From Nitrospira_E sp052156535 (GTDB taxonomy: Bacteria; Nitrospirota; Nitrospiria; Nitrospirales; UBA8639): DNA of 64,000 bases. Positions 1-7,667 of this stretch are shown here, one piece after another. How positions within the stretch are numbered: position 1 is the stretch's first letter; each line of letters starts with the position of its first letter. The position numbers and the translations under genes were made by a program. The notes below the pieces were generated by a model that was not told where the DNA came from, made no database searches, and saw nothing but the letters and a program-made list of their open reading frames with translations. The stretch is taken from the NCBI RefSeq assembly GCF_052156535.1, contig NZ_JBQKUP010000041.1:434001-498000 (forward strand), in the 5' to 3' direction.

Positions 1-675
1 CCGGCGTTATTTCTCGCCGGCGAGCATGTCCGCAAGATAAATACCCTGGCGGGAATTACGAATTGGACGATGGGAAGCGCGAATGCACTCCGTGCTCTGC
101 AACGGGATGAAGTGCATATGGCGGGATTGCATCTTGTGGATGTGAAATCCGGGCAAAGTAACGTTCCTTACCTGAAACGCCATATTCCTGGTCATGATTT
201 TGTCGGAGTGCGCTTTGCTTCTTGGGTGCAAGGCCTGTTGGTTTACCCGGGAAACCCCAAACACATCGGTGGTGTGGATGACTTTGGCCAGTCGGGACTT
301 CGTCTCGTCAATCGGGAATTGGGAGCCGGAGCGAGATTTCTTTTGGATTCCCTTCTTCAGAAATCAGGATTCACTGGAGAGCAGGTACTGGGATATGAGC
401 ACGAAGTACCGTCTCATCTCGAAGTCGCTCGCCTGATTCGAGATGGTATGGCTGACGTGGGCATTGGAGTGGAAGCCGCAGCTCGTCATTATGGTCTTGG
501 TTTCATTCCGCTTCGCGAAGAACAGTATGACTTAATTATGCGCAGAGAATTTCTAAAATCACACCCTATTATGTCTCAATTTCTTGATGCGATGGTCAGT
601 CAACCATTCAGGCGGGAAATCGAATCACTGGGGGGATATACGGTGACGGAAATCGGAAAAATTCTTCATTGGTAA
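1..675 (+). CDS. PBP-like substrate-binding domain protein, 5' truncated by window edge
   Basis: The frame is open from base 1, so the gene begins upstream of the window; an internal ATG at 70 is not a convincing start. The visible 224 residues match the periplasmic-binding-protein-like domain (PF12727 type) found in molybdate-responsive regulators and MoeA-like proteins. Family motifs seen are GSANALRAL, HMAGLHLVD, VNRELGAGARFLLD, a GYEHEVPSHLEVA block, GMADVGIGVEAAA and a FIPLREEQYDLI end. In this family the domain is often fused to an N-terminal HTH or excisionase-like domain, which would lie outside the window. Likely role: sensing molybdate or molybdopterin, or regulating molybdenum cofactor genes. 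The ligand is inferred. Confidence 0.75.
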   Translation, partial: PALFLAGEHVRKINTLAGITNWTMGSANALRALQRDEVHMAGLHLVDVKSGQSNVPYLKRHIPGHDFVGVRFASWVQGLLVYPGNPKHIGGVDDFGQSGLRLVNRELGAGARFLLDSLLQKSGFTGEQVLGYEHEVPSHLEVARLIRDGMADVGIGVEAAARHYGLGFIPLREEQYDLIMRREFLKSHPIMSQFLDAMVSQPFRREIESLGGYTVTEIGKILHW

Positions 676-846
676 ATCTGGCTCTCTCCCGATATCCCTG
701 GTATGGCCAGAGTCACGGCCTAGGGCCATATGTTTTACTTGCGTAAAGCTGCCTGGAACGTTTCGGCTGCGTTAAGCCGCATTGAGACAATGGACATCAG
801 CTGAGGTCGGTGGAGGTGCGGGTAGAATTGTCCTATTGGGAAAGGC

Positions 847-1197
847 TTAAGGACTGCAGGTCTTGCCATTGAACACTTTACATGAGGAACCACTTCTGGC
901 TAATTTCCAGGATTTAACCAATGGTGGGGTGTTATCTGATCGCATTTCGACGATCACGTCGATGATATCTCCTACATCCAATGTCTTCAGTTGAATCTTT
1001 GCCACTTCATCAACTTGAACCCATTGAATGCCAGAATCGGTTGTAATTAAAAATACCCCTTTGTCAGATTCAATTTTCATAATGGGGCTGTTGAACTTCT
1101 GGAGCGAGGTGGAAGCTTCCGCAAACACCTGTGAACCCGGCTGAAAAAATACAATCAACCCTAGCAGAAAACCTAGCAGGTGATGGGGGATTGGCAT
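847..1197 (-). CDS. Small exported protein of unknown function
   Basis: 116 residues. The N-terminus has a hydrophobic stretch (about residues 8-26, ending near VFA-EA) that fits a Sec signal peptide, so the mature protein is probably periplasmic. The body alternates short beta-prone segments (IMKIESDKGVFLITTD, IQWVQVDEVAKIQL), as in small OB- or SH3-like exported domains. The C-terminus has two cysteines (SSCKVFNGKTC) that could form a disulfide. A GAGGAGAA-type ribosome binding site lies just upstream of the start, at about 1201-1208. It stands alone between the PBP-like gene and the JAMM operon. No family is recognised. Confidence 0.55.
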   Translation of the reverse strand: MPIPHHLLGFLLGLIVFFQPGSQVFAEASTSLQKFNSPIMKIESDKGVFLITTDSGIQWVQVDEVAKIQLKTLDVGDIIDVIVEMRSDNTPPLVKSWKLARSGSSCKVFNGKTCSP

Positions 1198-1307
1198 AAT
1201 TTTCTCCTCTTGTTGCTTTGAGAAGCCTTTCTCATTATCTCAAGATCTCGGGTGTAAGTCTATGCTTTTTCCAATAAAAATTGCAGGCATGATTGGGAGG
1301 ACACCAC

Positions 1308-1817
1308 TTAGGGCAAGGTTTGGATGGGAAATTCTGTGGCTTTGGATTCCTTGATTTTATAGGCCCGGACTACGGGCTGATCGGTATGCTCTAGGGAAAT
1401 AATCAAGTGAAACGGTTCCGGGAGGTGGAGTTTGGCCCGGTAGCTTTCAAATTCCATGGCAATAGTGATATCCGTTTGAGATGGCCTAGCCGGACTAAAG
1501 GTGTGGGAATGGTAAAAACCTAACAGATTAAGATTTTTTGAACGAATGTCCCGCTGAGCCATAGCCATTTCCCTGGCATCCATCTGAAAGGCGATATCCG
1601 CTCGCTCCTCCGGCGATAAGCGTTGCAGGTCGGTCAATTTGGCTCCGTCAAAGCGTGTAAGATCCTGGTCTGATAACGCAGCCAGAATATTGGTAATGCG
1701 ATAGTCCTCGGCGACGGTATTTTCTGTTCCTGAGAGAATGCCGCAACATTCATGGGGAGCTAGCTCCCTGGCATGAAGAATCATATTGTTGATGATGCTG
1801 GACGGAATGGCAAGCAT
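1308..1817 (-). CDS. M67 (JAMM/MPN+) family zinc metallopeptidase, Mec-like
   Basis: Taken from the ATG at 1817 this is 169 residues. The longer upstream frame overlaps the preceding gene, whereas this start lies 4 bases after its stop. JAMM signature: E23 in PHECCGILSG, then H103-x-H105, S113 and D116 in the YHSHTFSPARPSQTD block, giving a Zn site plus catalytic Glu. Relatives include Mec (releases cysteine from CysO-cysteine), HcyD and QbsD (trim residues after GG on ubiquitin-like carriers). It is the last gene of a minus-strand operon with two carrier proteins and two MoeB-type activators, so a role in trimming the carriers or releasing the amino-acid adduct is the natural inference. Confidence 0.88.
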   Translation of the reverse strand: MLAIPSSIINNMILHARELAPHECCGILSGTENTVAEDYRITNILAALSDQDLTRFDGAKLTDLQRLSPEERADIAFQMDAREMAMAQRDIRSKNLNLLGFYHSHTFSPARPSQTDITIAMEFESYRAKLHLPEPFHLIISLEHTDQPVVRAYKIKESKATEFPIQTLP

Positions 1818-1821
1818 GGAC

Positions 1822-2622
1822 CTAGATGCTACAGGAGACTTCCTGTTCCACAAGTTTGGTGATAGTGGGATGAGGTCCACAAAGAGGACAGTCGGGAGAT
1901 TTTGGGCGACCAACCTTTCTGAATGTCATATCCAGGGCATCGTAGAGAAGAAGATGTTTGGCCAAACTTTCTCCCAGACCTAGGACTTCTTTAATAGCTT
2001 CATTGGCCTGCAAAACACCAATGGTCCCGGCCAACACGCCTAACACCCCGGCTTCTTGACAATTTGGCACAAGGCCGGCGGGGGGAGGCTCTGGATATAA
2101 ACAGCGATAACAGGGATATCCTTCATGAGGCTTGATTGTGGCTAATTGTCCTTCAAAGCGAAAAATGCTTCCTGAAATCAGTGTCCTTTTCGCAAAAAAA
2201 CAGGCATCATTGACGAGAAAACGTGTGGAAAAATTGTCTGATCCGTCCAATATGATGTCATAGGCTTCAATTAAGGAGAGGATATTGGTGGCGCTTACGT
2301 GTTCGGGATACAGCTTGAGTGTGGTTTCAGGATTGAGGGCTGACAATAATGTTCTGCCGGATTCAACCTTTGAAACACCTATCCGGTCGGTTGTATGCAA
2401 AATTTGCCGTTGCAGATTGGATAAGTCCACGACATCGCCATCTGTCAAACCTAAGGTTCCTATTCCGGCCGCAGCCAGATACAGAGCTGCCGGAGAACCA
2501 AGCCCTCCTGCTCCAATCACCAGTATTTTGGCATCCTGTAACTTTTTCTGTCCTTTGCCACTCACTTCCGACAGAATGATCTGACGGCTGTAACGCTGGA
2601 TTTGAGATTCAGTAAATTCCAT
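1822..2622 (-). CDS. ThiF/MoeB/HesA-family sulfur-carrier adenylyltransferase (paralogue 2)
   Basis: 266 residues. E1-like fold: the nucleotide loop GAGGLGSPAALYLAAAG is near residue 37, followed by D-x-V-D-LSNLQRQILH, DGSDNFSTRFLVNDAC and GSIFRFEGQ. Two zinc Cys pairs are present (CYRC near 170 and CPLC near 245), and a candidate conserved Cys lies in VPNCQEAG. Lacks the C-terminal rhodanese of MoeZ-type enzymes. It should adenylate the C-terminal Gly of a MoaD/ThiS-type carrier to prepare the thiocarboxylate. It lies 14 bases after the NIL gene and 4 bases before the JAMM gene. A close paralogue is encoded at 4418-5248. Which carrier each serves cannot be told from sequence. Confidence 0.88.
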   Translation of the reverse strand: MEFTESQIQRYSRQIILSEVSGKGQKKLQDAKILVIGAGGLGSPAALYLAAAGIGTLGLTDGDVVDLSNLQRQILHTTDRIGVSKVESGRTLLSALNPETTLKLYPEHVSATNILSLIEAYDIILDGSDNFSTRFLVNDACFFAKRTLISGSIFRFEGQLATIKPHEGYPCYRCLYPEPPPAGLVPNCQEAGVLGVLAGTIGVLQANEAIKEVLGLGESLAKHLLLYDALDMTFRKVGRPKSPDCPLCGPHPTITKLVEQEVSCSI

Positions 2623-2636
2623 GAGAAGCGAAATCC

Positions 2637-2879
2637 TTATTCAACGACGTTCAATTCGATTGGATCAACCATGCAGCCTTTTTGACGAAGACCCTGAATA
2701 GCCCGGTCAATTTCATCAGTTTCTCCAGAAAATTCCACATCCATCCATCCGGTCGTCTCACGGACATCGGCCCGTCGAATACTGGGCACGACCTGGTATT
2801 CCTGCCCGATTTCATACAGGATGGGAGAAGGAATTTTATCTTCGGGATAACGAATGTGAAAGCGTAGTTTGGCCATCAT
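2637..2879 (-). CDS. NIL-domain protein
   Basis: 80 residues forming essentially one NIL domain (ferredoxin-like fold named for its Asn-Ile-Leu-type motif). It has the typical pattern of an RLRF-like first strand, a central I.RADV.ETTGWMDVEFSG hairpin region and a final IDRAIQGLRQKGCMVDPIE helix-strand. NIL domains occur as regulatory modules in methionine transporters and in ferredoxin proteins linked to homocysteine synthesis in methanogens. The ATG at 2879 overlaps the stop of the MoaD-like carrier (ATGA), so the two are translationally coupled. This suggests a sulfur amino acid sensor or a helper for the carrier pathway. The second Met is an equally possible start. Confidence 0.8.
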   Translation of the reverse strand: MMAKLRFHIRYPEDKIPSPILYEIGQEYQVVPSIRRADVRETTGWMDVEFSGETDEIDRAIQGLRQKGCMVDPIELNVVE

Positions 2880-3151
2880 GAACCTCCTGCGATTGCGGGG
2901 ATGATGGAGACTTCATCTCCGTCCTTCAGTGGGGTATCTTTGCCCGTCAAAAACCGAATATCTTCTTCGTTGACATAGATATTGATGAACCGCCGAACCT
3001 CTCCCTGTTCATCATAGACTCGTTCCTTAATGCCGGGATGGGCAGACCCCAGGTTGTCAATAATTTCCGACACCGTGTTCCCTGCTATTTCCACCTCGCT
3101 TTTTCCTCCGGTCATGGGGCGCAAGGGAGTGGGAATTCTGACCTTAATCAT
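2876..3151 (-). CDS. MoaD/CysO-like ubiquitin-fold sulfur carrier with GGS tail
   Basis: 91 residues with a beta-grasp fold: a KVRIPTPLRP first strand, SEVEIAG, helix TVSEIIDNLGSAHPGIKERVYD, a long FINIYVNEEDIRFL segment, then DGDEVSIIPAIAGGS. CysO-type carriers end in the IPA(V/I)AGG pattern seen here, but this one carries an extra Ser after the GG. The codons before the TGA at 2876-2878 read GGA GGT TCA. A free Gly-Gly is needed for adenylation, so the extra residue implies proteolytic maturation, as in HcyS or QbsE. Its ATG overlaps the threonine synthase stop. Probable role: thiocarboxylate sulfur donor for cysteine or homocysteine synthesis. Confidence 0.87.
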   Translation of the reverse strand: MIKVRIPTPLRPMTGGKSEVEIAGNTVSEIIDNLGSAHPGIKERVYDEQGEVRRFINIYVNEEDIRFLTGKDTPLKDGDEVSIIPAIAGGS

Positions 3152-4386
3152 GCTGACTCCTCTATGGCAAAAGTCTTAATAAAGTGACTGAGACTGGGCG
3201 GGATGCGAAATGGGCGTCCAACGGAATCGACGACCGCTTCCTGAGTTTTCAGTCCGTTACCGGTAATGTAGGCCACAGTCACATCATTTTTTTGAATGCG
3301 CCCTTGTTTTACCAATTTGCGAAGGACGCCGATCGTGACCCCTCCAGCGGTTTCAGCAAAAATCCCTTCCGTTTGAGCCAGAAGTTTAATGCTTTCCACT
3401 ATTTCATCATCGGTGACGGCCTCCATGGCCCCTTGACTTTCCGCGGCAGTTTTTAAGGCATAGTATCCATCCGCCGGATTGCCGATGGCCAGGGATTTGG
3501 CAATGGTGTGTGGCTTCACCGGTTTAAAAAAATCACGATTCTCTCGAAATGCCGTGGCAATGGGGGAGCAGCCTTCTGCTTGCGCCCCGTTTACCTTGGT
3601 CTTTACCGAATCCACCAGGCCCAACTTCTCAAATTCTTTGAGGCCTTTCCAAATTTTCGTGAGCAAGGATCCCGAAGCCATGGGCACCACGACCTGATCC
3701 GGAGCCCGCCACCCTAATTGCTCGACCGTTTCAAAAGCCAAGGTTTTCGAGCCTTCAGCATAATAGGGGCGGATGTTGATGTTGACGAATGCCCAGTGAC
3801 GTTCTCCCGCGATTTCGCTGCAAAGTCGATTGACATCATCATAGTTCCCTTCAATTTCCACGACATTGGGACGATAAATCAGATTCCCCAGGACCTTCGC
3901 GGCTTCCAGGTCGCCGGGAATGAATACATAGCATTTCATCCCTGCGGATGCTGCATGGGCCGACACCGAATTTGCCAGATTGCCGGTTGAGGCACAGGCG
4001 ACTGTTTCAAAGCCCAGTTCTCTGGCTCGAGTTAAGGCAATGGCCACCACGCGATCTTTAAACGACAGCGTCGGATGATTGACGCAATCATTTTTTATGT
4101 ACAGGTTGTCCAGGCCGAGGAATGCCCCAAGGTTTTTGGCATGAACCAGCGGGGTAAATCCGGCATGAAGACCGATGAAATTCGTGCCTTCTACGGGGAG
4201 CAGATCCACATATCGCCAAAGGCTGTGAGGGCCGGATGCAATCTTTTCACGCGTCATGACCTGTTTGATGGCGGCATAATCGTATTTGACTTCCAGTGGC
4301 CCAAAGCACAATTCACAAACATGAATATCCTGGGTAGGATATTCTTTCCCGCACTCCCGACAGACCAGAGCTTGCATTTTTTTCAT
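3148..4386 (-). CDS. thrC: Threonine synthase (zinc-ribbon type), PLP-dependent
   Basis: 412 residues, full length for the class with an N-terminal rubredoxin-like Zn ribbon (C-x2-C near 9-12, C-x2-C near 28-31). The PLP lysine is in HPTLSFKDR (about residue 109), the phosphate-binding motif is STGNLANSVSAHA, and the C-terminal ligand region is FAETAGGVTIGVL. Threonine synthase converts O-phosphohomoserine to threonine. The gene is translationally coupled to the MoaD-like carrier gene (overlap 3148-3151) and lies in a sulfur-transfer operon. It could therefore either make threonine or use the same substrate with a thiocarboxylated carrier to make homocysteine. The latter is inference only. 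Confidence 0.9.
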   Translation of the reverse strand: MKKMQALVCRECGKEYPTQDIHVCELCFGPLEVKYDYAAIKQVMTREKIASGPHSLWRYVDLLPVEGTNFIGLHAGFTPLVHAKNLGAFLGLDNLYIKNDCVNHPTLSFKDRVVAIALTRARELGFETVACASTGNLANSVSAHAASAGMKCYVFIPGDLEAAKVLGNLIYRPNVVEIEGNYDDVNRLCSEIAGERHWAFVNINIRPYYAEGSKTLAFETVEQLGWRAPDQVVVPMASGSLLTKIWKGLKEFEKLGLVDSVKTKVNGAQAEGCSPIATAFRENRDFFKPVKPHTIAKSLAIGNPADGYYALKTAAESQGAMEAVTDDEIVESIKLLAQTEGIFAETAGGVTIGVLRKLVKQGRIQKNDVTVAYITGNGLKTQEAVVDSVGRPFRIPPSLSHFIKTFAIEESA

Positions 4387-4417
4387 AGCATCATCCTCCC
4401 CTCTTAACCGGTGGGGT

Positions 4418-5248
4418 TTATCCGTTGGTTAGCGTTGTAGCCGATGGTTGAAGTTGGCACGCCTCTTGTTCATAGTCGATGAGTTCCGTCAACGAAGGAT
4501 TTGGGCCGCAAAGTGCACAGGAAGGATTCCGTTTGACGCGAATTTCTCGAAACGCGGTGGTGCGTGCGTCAAAATCCAGGATGCGGTTCGTTAATGGGGT
4601 TCCAATGTTGAGGATGAGTTTCATGGCCTCTGTGGCCTGAATGGTCCCAATAATTCCCGCAACGACTCCAATGATCCCGGCCTCCTGACAGGTAGGAACC
4701 ACGCCGGCCGGCGGCGGATTTTTGAAAATACAACGATAGCAGGCGGATTGATTGGGAATAATAGTGAAGGCCCGTCCTTCAAACCGCAGAATTCCCCCAT
4801 GGACGAGGGGCTTATTCTCCATATAACAGGCGTCATTAATCAAAAATTTTGCCGGGAAGTTGTCGACGCCATCGATAACGATATCGTATTGGCTGATCAG
4901 GTCCCGAGCATTGCGAGACGTCAATCGTTCTTCATGCATGTTGACCTGGACATCAGGGTTTAAGGCCAGAATTTTTTCCTTGGCCGAAAGCACCTTGGAC
5001 CGTCCTACATCCGGAGTATGGTGAAGGATTTGTCGTTGCAGGTTGGAAAGATCCACCACATCGCTATCAATCAATCCAATGGTGCCAATGCCGGCTGCGG
5101 CAAGATAATAGGCGACAGGGCATCCCAGGCCCCCGGCTCCAACGACAAAGACTTTCGCTTGAGACAATTTTTTCTGTCCCTTGCCGCCCACTTCGGGTAG
5201 TAAAATGTGCCGGCTATAACGGGTAATCTGATCTTCTGTGAAACTCAT
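4418..5248 (-). CDS. moeB: MoeB-family molybdopterin-synthase/sulfur-carrier adenylyltransferase (paralogue 1)
   Basis: 276 residues, opening SFTEDQITRYSRHILLPEVGGKGQKKL as in MoeB and MoeZ. Nucleotide loop GAGGLGCPVAYYLAAAG, the DVVDLSNLQRQILHH and DGVDNFPAKFLINDACY motifs, zinc Cys pairs CYRC and CALC, and VPTCQEAGIIG are all present. It ends about 20 residues after the zinc site with no rhodanese domain, so sulfide or a separate rhodanese must supply sulfur. It sits between cysK (224-base gap) and thrC (31-base gap). It closely resembles the second copy at 1822-2622. The two may divide labour between the ThiS-like and MoaD-like carriers, or between molybdopterin and amino acid synthesis. 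Confidence 0.88.
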   Translation of the reverse strand: MSFTEDQITRYSRHILLPEVGGKGQKKLSQAKVFVVGAGGLGCPVAYYLAAAGIGTIGLIDSDVVDLSNLQRQILHHTPDVGRSKVLSAKEKILALNPDVQVNMHEERLTSRNARDLISQYDIVIDGVDNFPAKFLINDACYMENKPLVHGGILRFEGRAFTIIPNQSACYRCIFKNPPPAGVVPTCQEAGIIGVVAGIIGTIQATEAMKLILNIGTPLTNRILDFDARTTAFREIRVKRNPSCALCGPNPSLTELIDYEQEACQLQPSATTLTNG

Positions 5249-5472
5249 AGGATCTCTGACCTTTTACGGTGTATGGGGTCATCCCCCATATTAGATAGAG
5301 GAGAATGAGGGGTGTTGATTTTCAAAAATGATTCTTGGCCATGAGAATTTTTCTCAGCAAGCCGATATGCCCCGGCATATTTTAATTTTCCTTATCTCGT
5401 TTGAGGAAGCGATCTTGTGGGCTTCTCCTCATCCTGGCTCTTCCTTTATGGGAATGGTTTAGTGGAAATCCC

Positions 5473-6402
5473 TTAGATATTGAAATATTTCTCAATACTT
5501 AGATATCGTTCACCCGTATCGCAGAGAATCGTCACCACATTCTTATTCGGCCCTAAGGATTCCGCGACCTTTTGAGCCGCAAACACATTGGCTCCTGCAG
5601 AAATCCCCACCAGGAGCCCTTCCTTCCTGGCAAGTTGCTTTGTGGTTTGGTACGCCTCTTCATCTGTCACGGTCATAATTTCATCAATGAGTGAGCGATT
5701 CAGCACCTTGGGGACGAAGCCTGCGCCGATCCCTTGGATTCTGTGTGGCCCGGGTTCTCCTCCGGACAAGACGGGAGAGCCGGCTGGCTCCAGCGCAATC
5801 ACCTTGACCGAGGGATTTTTTTCTTTAAACAGTTCTCCGCAGCCGGTAATCGTTCCGCCGGTGCCCACTGCCGCCACGAATGCATCCACCTTTCCATCCA
5901 AGGCCTCCCAGATTTCCAAAGCCGTGGTCTTGCGATGCATGGCTGGATTGGCCGGATTAGAAAACTGGTTCGGCATGAAGTATTCGGGATTTTGGTCCAA
6001 AATACTCTCTGCTTCTTTAATTGATCCACGCATTCCTTCCCGAGCGGGAGTCAACACCAATTGCGCGCCATACGAGGAGAGCAGACTGGCCCGTTCCAGG
6101 CTCATCCCTTCCGGCATGACGAGAATCAGTTTATAACCCCGAACCGCAGACACCAAGGCTAACCCGATGCCGGTATTGCCGCTGGTGGGTTCCACGATGG
6201 TTCCGCCCGGCTTGAGCAGTCCCTTCTCCTCTGCCTCATCGATCATATTCAGGCAGATGCGGTCTTTCACGCTGCCGCCGGGATTGTAAAACTCCGCCTT
6301 CCCATAAATTATGGCCCCGCCTGGGGGGGAAAGCCGGTTTAATCGTACTAACGGAGTATGCCCGATGCCATCCGTAATGTTCCGAAGAAATGTGGCACTC
6401 AC
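5473..6402 (-). CDS. cysK: Cysteine synthase (CysK/CysM family)
   Basis: 309 residues, the usual length. The PLP lysine is K46 in NPGGSVKDR, the substrate-sensing loop TSGNTG is at about 73-78, glycine-rich GTGGTITGCG binds the PLP phosphate, and the C-terminal part has GISAGAN and CDTGERYLS. It makes cysteine from an activated serine plus sulfide or thiocarboxylate sulfur. The GTG start at 6402 overlaps the stop of the ThiS-like gene (GTGA), so carrier and synthase are translationally coupled, as expected for a CysM/CysO-like partnership. The acceptor (O-acetylserine or O-phosphoserine) cannot be read from the sequence. Confidence 0.92.
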   Translation of the reverse strand: MSATFLRNITDGIGHTPLVRLNRLSPPGGAIIYGKAEFYNPGGSVKDRICLNMIDEAEEKGLLKPGGTIVEPTSGNTGIGLALVSAVRGYKLILVMPEGMSLERASLLSSYGAQLVLTPAREGMRGSIKEAESILDQNPEYFMPNQFSNPANPAMHRKTTALEIWEALDGKVDAFVAAVGTGGTITGCGELFKEKNPSVKVIALEPAGSPVLSGGEPGPHRIQGIGAGFVPKVLNRSLIDEIMTVTDEEAYQTTKQLARKEGLLVGISAGANVFAAQKVAESLGPNKNVVTILCDTGERYLSIEKYFNI

Positions 6403-6599
6403 ACGCCACCGCCCATGAAAAACAAAAACTCCAGTTTATCGCCATCTTTAATGGAGGTGGTTCCTAGTTGCTCCTGATCAACCATCTGCGTATTCAGTTC
6501 TACCGCGACAAGTTGCGGGTCAATATCTTTGGTTTTCAAGACGTCTAGCACCGTCGAAACCTCCAGGGTTTCAGGTTTACCATTGATCGTCAATTGCAT
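6399..6599 (-). CDS. thiS: ThiS-like sulfur carrier with GGGV tail
   Basis: 66 residues from the ATG at 6599; the upstream in-frame ATG at 6671 would add residues foreign to the family. ThiS pattern: QLTINGKPETLEV, TVLDVLKTKDIDPQLVAVELNTQMV, then IKDGDKLEFLFFMGGG. Normal ThiS ends in GG, but here a Val codon (GTG) follows the glycines before TGA. It could be the thiazole sulfur carrier or a dedicated carrier for the adjacent cysteine synthase, with which it shares the overlap GTGA. The terminal Val would block adenylation unless removed, and the JAMM peptidase at 1308-1817 is the candidate for this. Confidence 0.85.
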   Translation of the reverse strand: MQLTINGKPETLEVSTVLDVLKTKDIDPQLVAVELNTQMVDQEQLGTTSIKDGDKLEFLFFMGGGV

Positions 6600-6683
6600 A
6601 CCGTGCTCCAAACGTAAGTACTGAGAATCCCTAAACAAAAAAACGTAACAAACCCCCACGAAGGGAGTCAAGAAATAGGGTGA

Positions 6684-7418
6684 TTAGGTGACTTCGCGCA
6701 ACAGCGGCACCAGGTCTTTGGCACGGCCTTGAAAGGCCACGTCCACAACAGAGGAGTTTGGCGTCGGGTCCAAATTCAGCTCGACCACTAATGCGCCACC
6801 CTCTTTGGCAATCGAAGCAAAGGATGCAGCCGGATAGACCACGCCTGACGTGCCAATGATGAGAAGAATATCACAAGTACGCAAAGCCTGATAACTGCGG
6901 TTCATATCTTCCTGATCCAATGATTCTCCAAACCACACAATATGAGGGCGTAACAACCCCGAACAGTCCGTGCAGGTGGGTGGATAGACCAAAGGCCGGT
7001 CGCGGTTCGGCGAAATCCGCTTGCATTGCGTACAACGCACTTTCCACATATTGCCATGGATTTCGGAAAGACGTTGCGAGCCCGCCAGGGCATGAAGTCC
7101 ATCAACGTTCTGCGTGATGAGCCAGAAGTGTTCAATCCGTCGTTCCAGTTCAACGAGGGTTTCGTGTGCCACATTCGGGTGCTTGGTTCCGACCAATTCA
7201 CGTCGCCAGTTATACCACTCCCAAACAAGTTTCGGGTCCCGGGCAAATGCCTCCGGCGATGCCAGTTCTTCAGGTCGGTAATTTTTCCACAAGCCTTCGG
7301 GTCCGCGAAACGTCGGCACGCCGCTATCCGCGGAAATTCCCGCGCCGGTAAGGACCGTGACCGAACGGGCTTTAGAAATACGGTCACGTACATCAAGAAT
7401 CGTCAGACCATTAGGCAT
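6684..7418 (-). CDS. cobB: Sirtuin NAD-dependent protein deacylase
   Basis: 244 residues. Motifs: GAGISADSGVPTFRG (about 25-39) for NAD, TQNVDGLHALAG, catalytic H121 in IHGN, and the zinc site C129-x2-C132 with a second C-x2-C about 19 residues on, then GTSGVVYPAA. Tyr69 and Arg72 in WYNWRRE form the Y-x2-R signature associated with desuccinylase activity in class III sirtuins. It removes acyl groups from lysines, producing nicotinamide and O-acyl-ADP-ribose. It is the first gene of the minus-strand run, 84 bases upstream of the carrier gene. Its functional link to the sulfur genes is unclear. Confidence 0.92.
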   Translation of the reverse strand: MPNGLTILDVRDRISKARSVTVLTGAGISADSGVPTFRGPEGLWKNYRPEELASPEAFARDPKLVWEWYNWRRELVGTKHPNVAHETLVELERRIEHFWLITQNVDGLHALAGSQRLSEIHGNMWKVRCTQCKRISPNRDRPLVYPPTCTDCSGLLRPHIVWFGESLDQEDMNRSYQALRTCDILLIIGTSGVVYPAASFASIAKEGGALVVELNLDPTPNSSVVDVAFQGRAKDLVPLLREVT

Positions 7419-7667
7419 GAAGGATTTTCTATCTAAAAGTATTATGTTCCACTGACGTTAAATCCAGGCTGCGCTCCACCGGCCTTCCGCCAACTACCTG
7501 GTGTCCAGATCTTTTTCCGTAACTGCCTCAAGTTTTTTGTTTTCGTCCATTTAGGCACTAACGGGAGTCACCGCGTGCCGTGAAATGGTTTCTGACGAAT
7601 TTTTTCACCTAGAACCTTTAACCAGCCTGACCGGACTTCAATTTTTCCGACCCCCCTTATAATTTCG

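Noticed and set aside
1818..1913. N-terminal extension of the JAMM protein
   Set aside because: It would overlap the MoeB-type gene by about 90 bases. Starting at 1817 gives a family-normal length and a normal 4-base gap.
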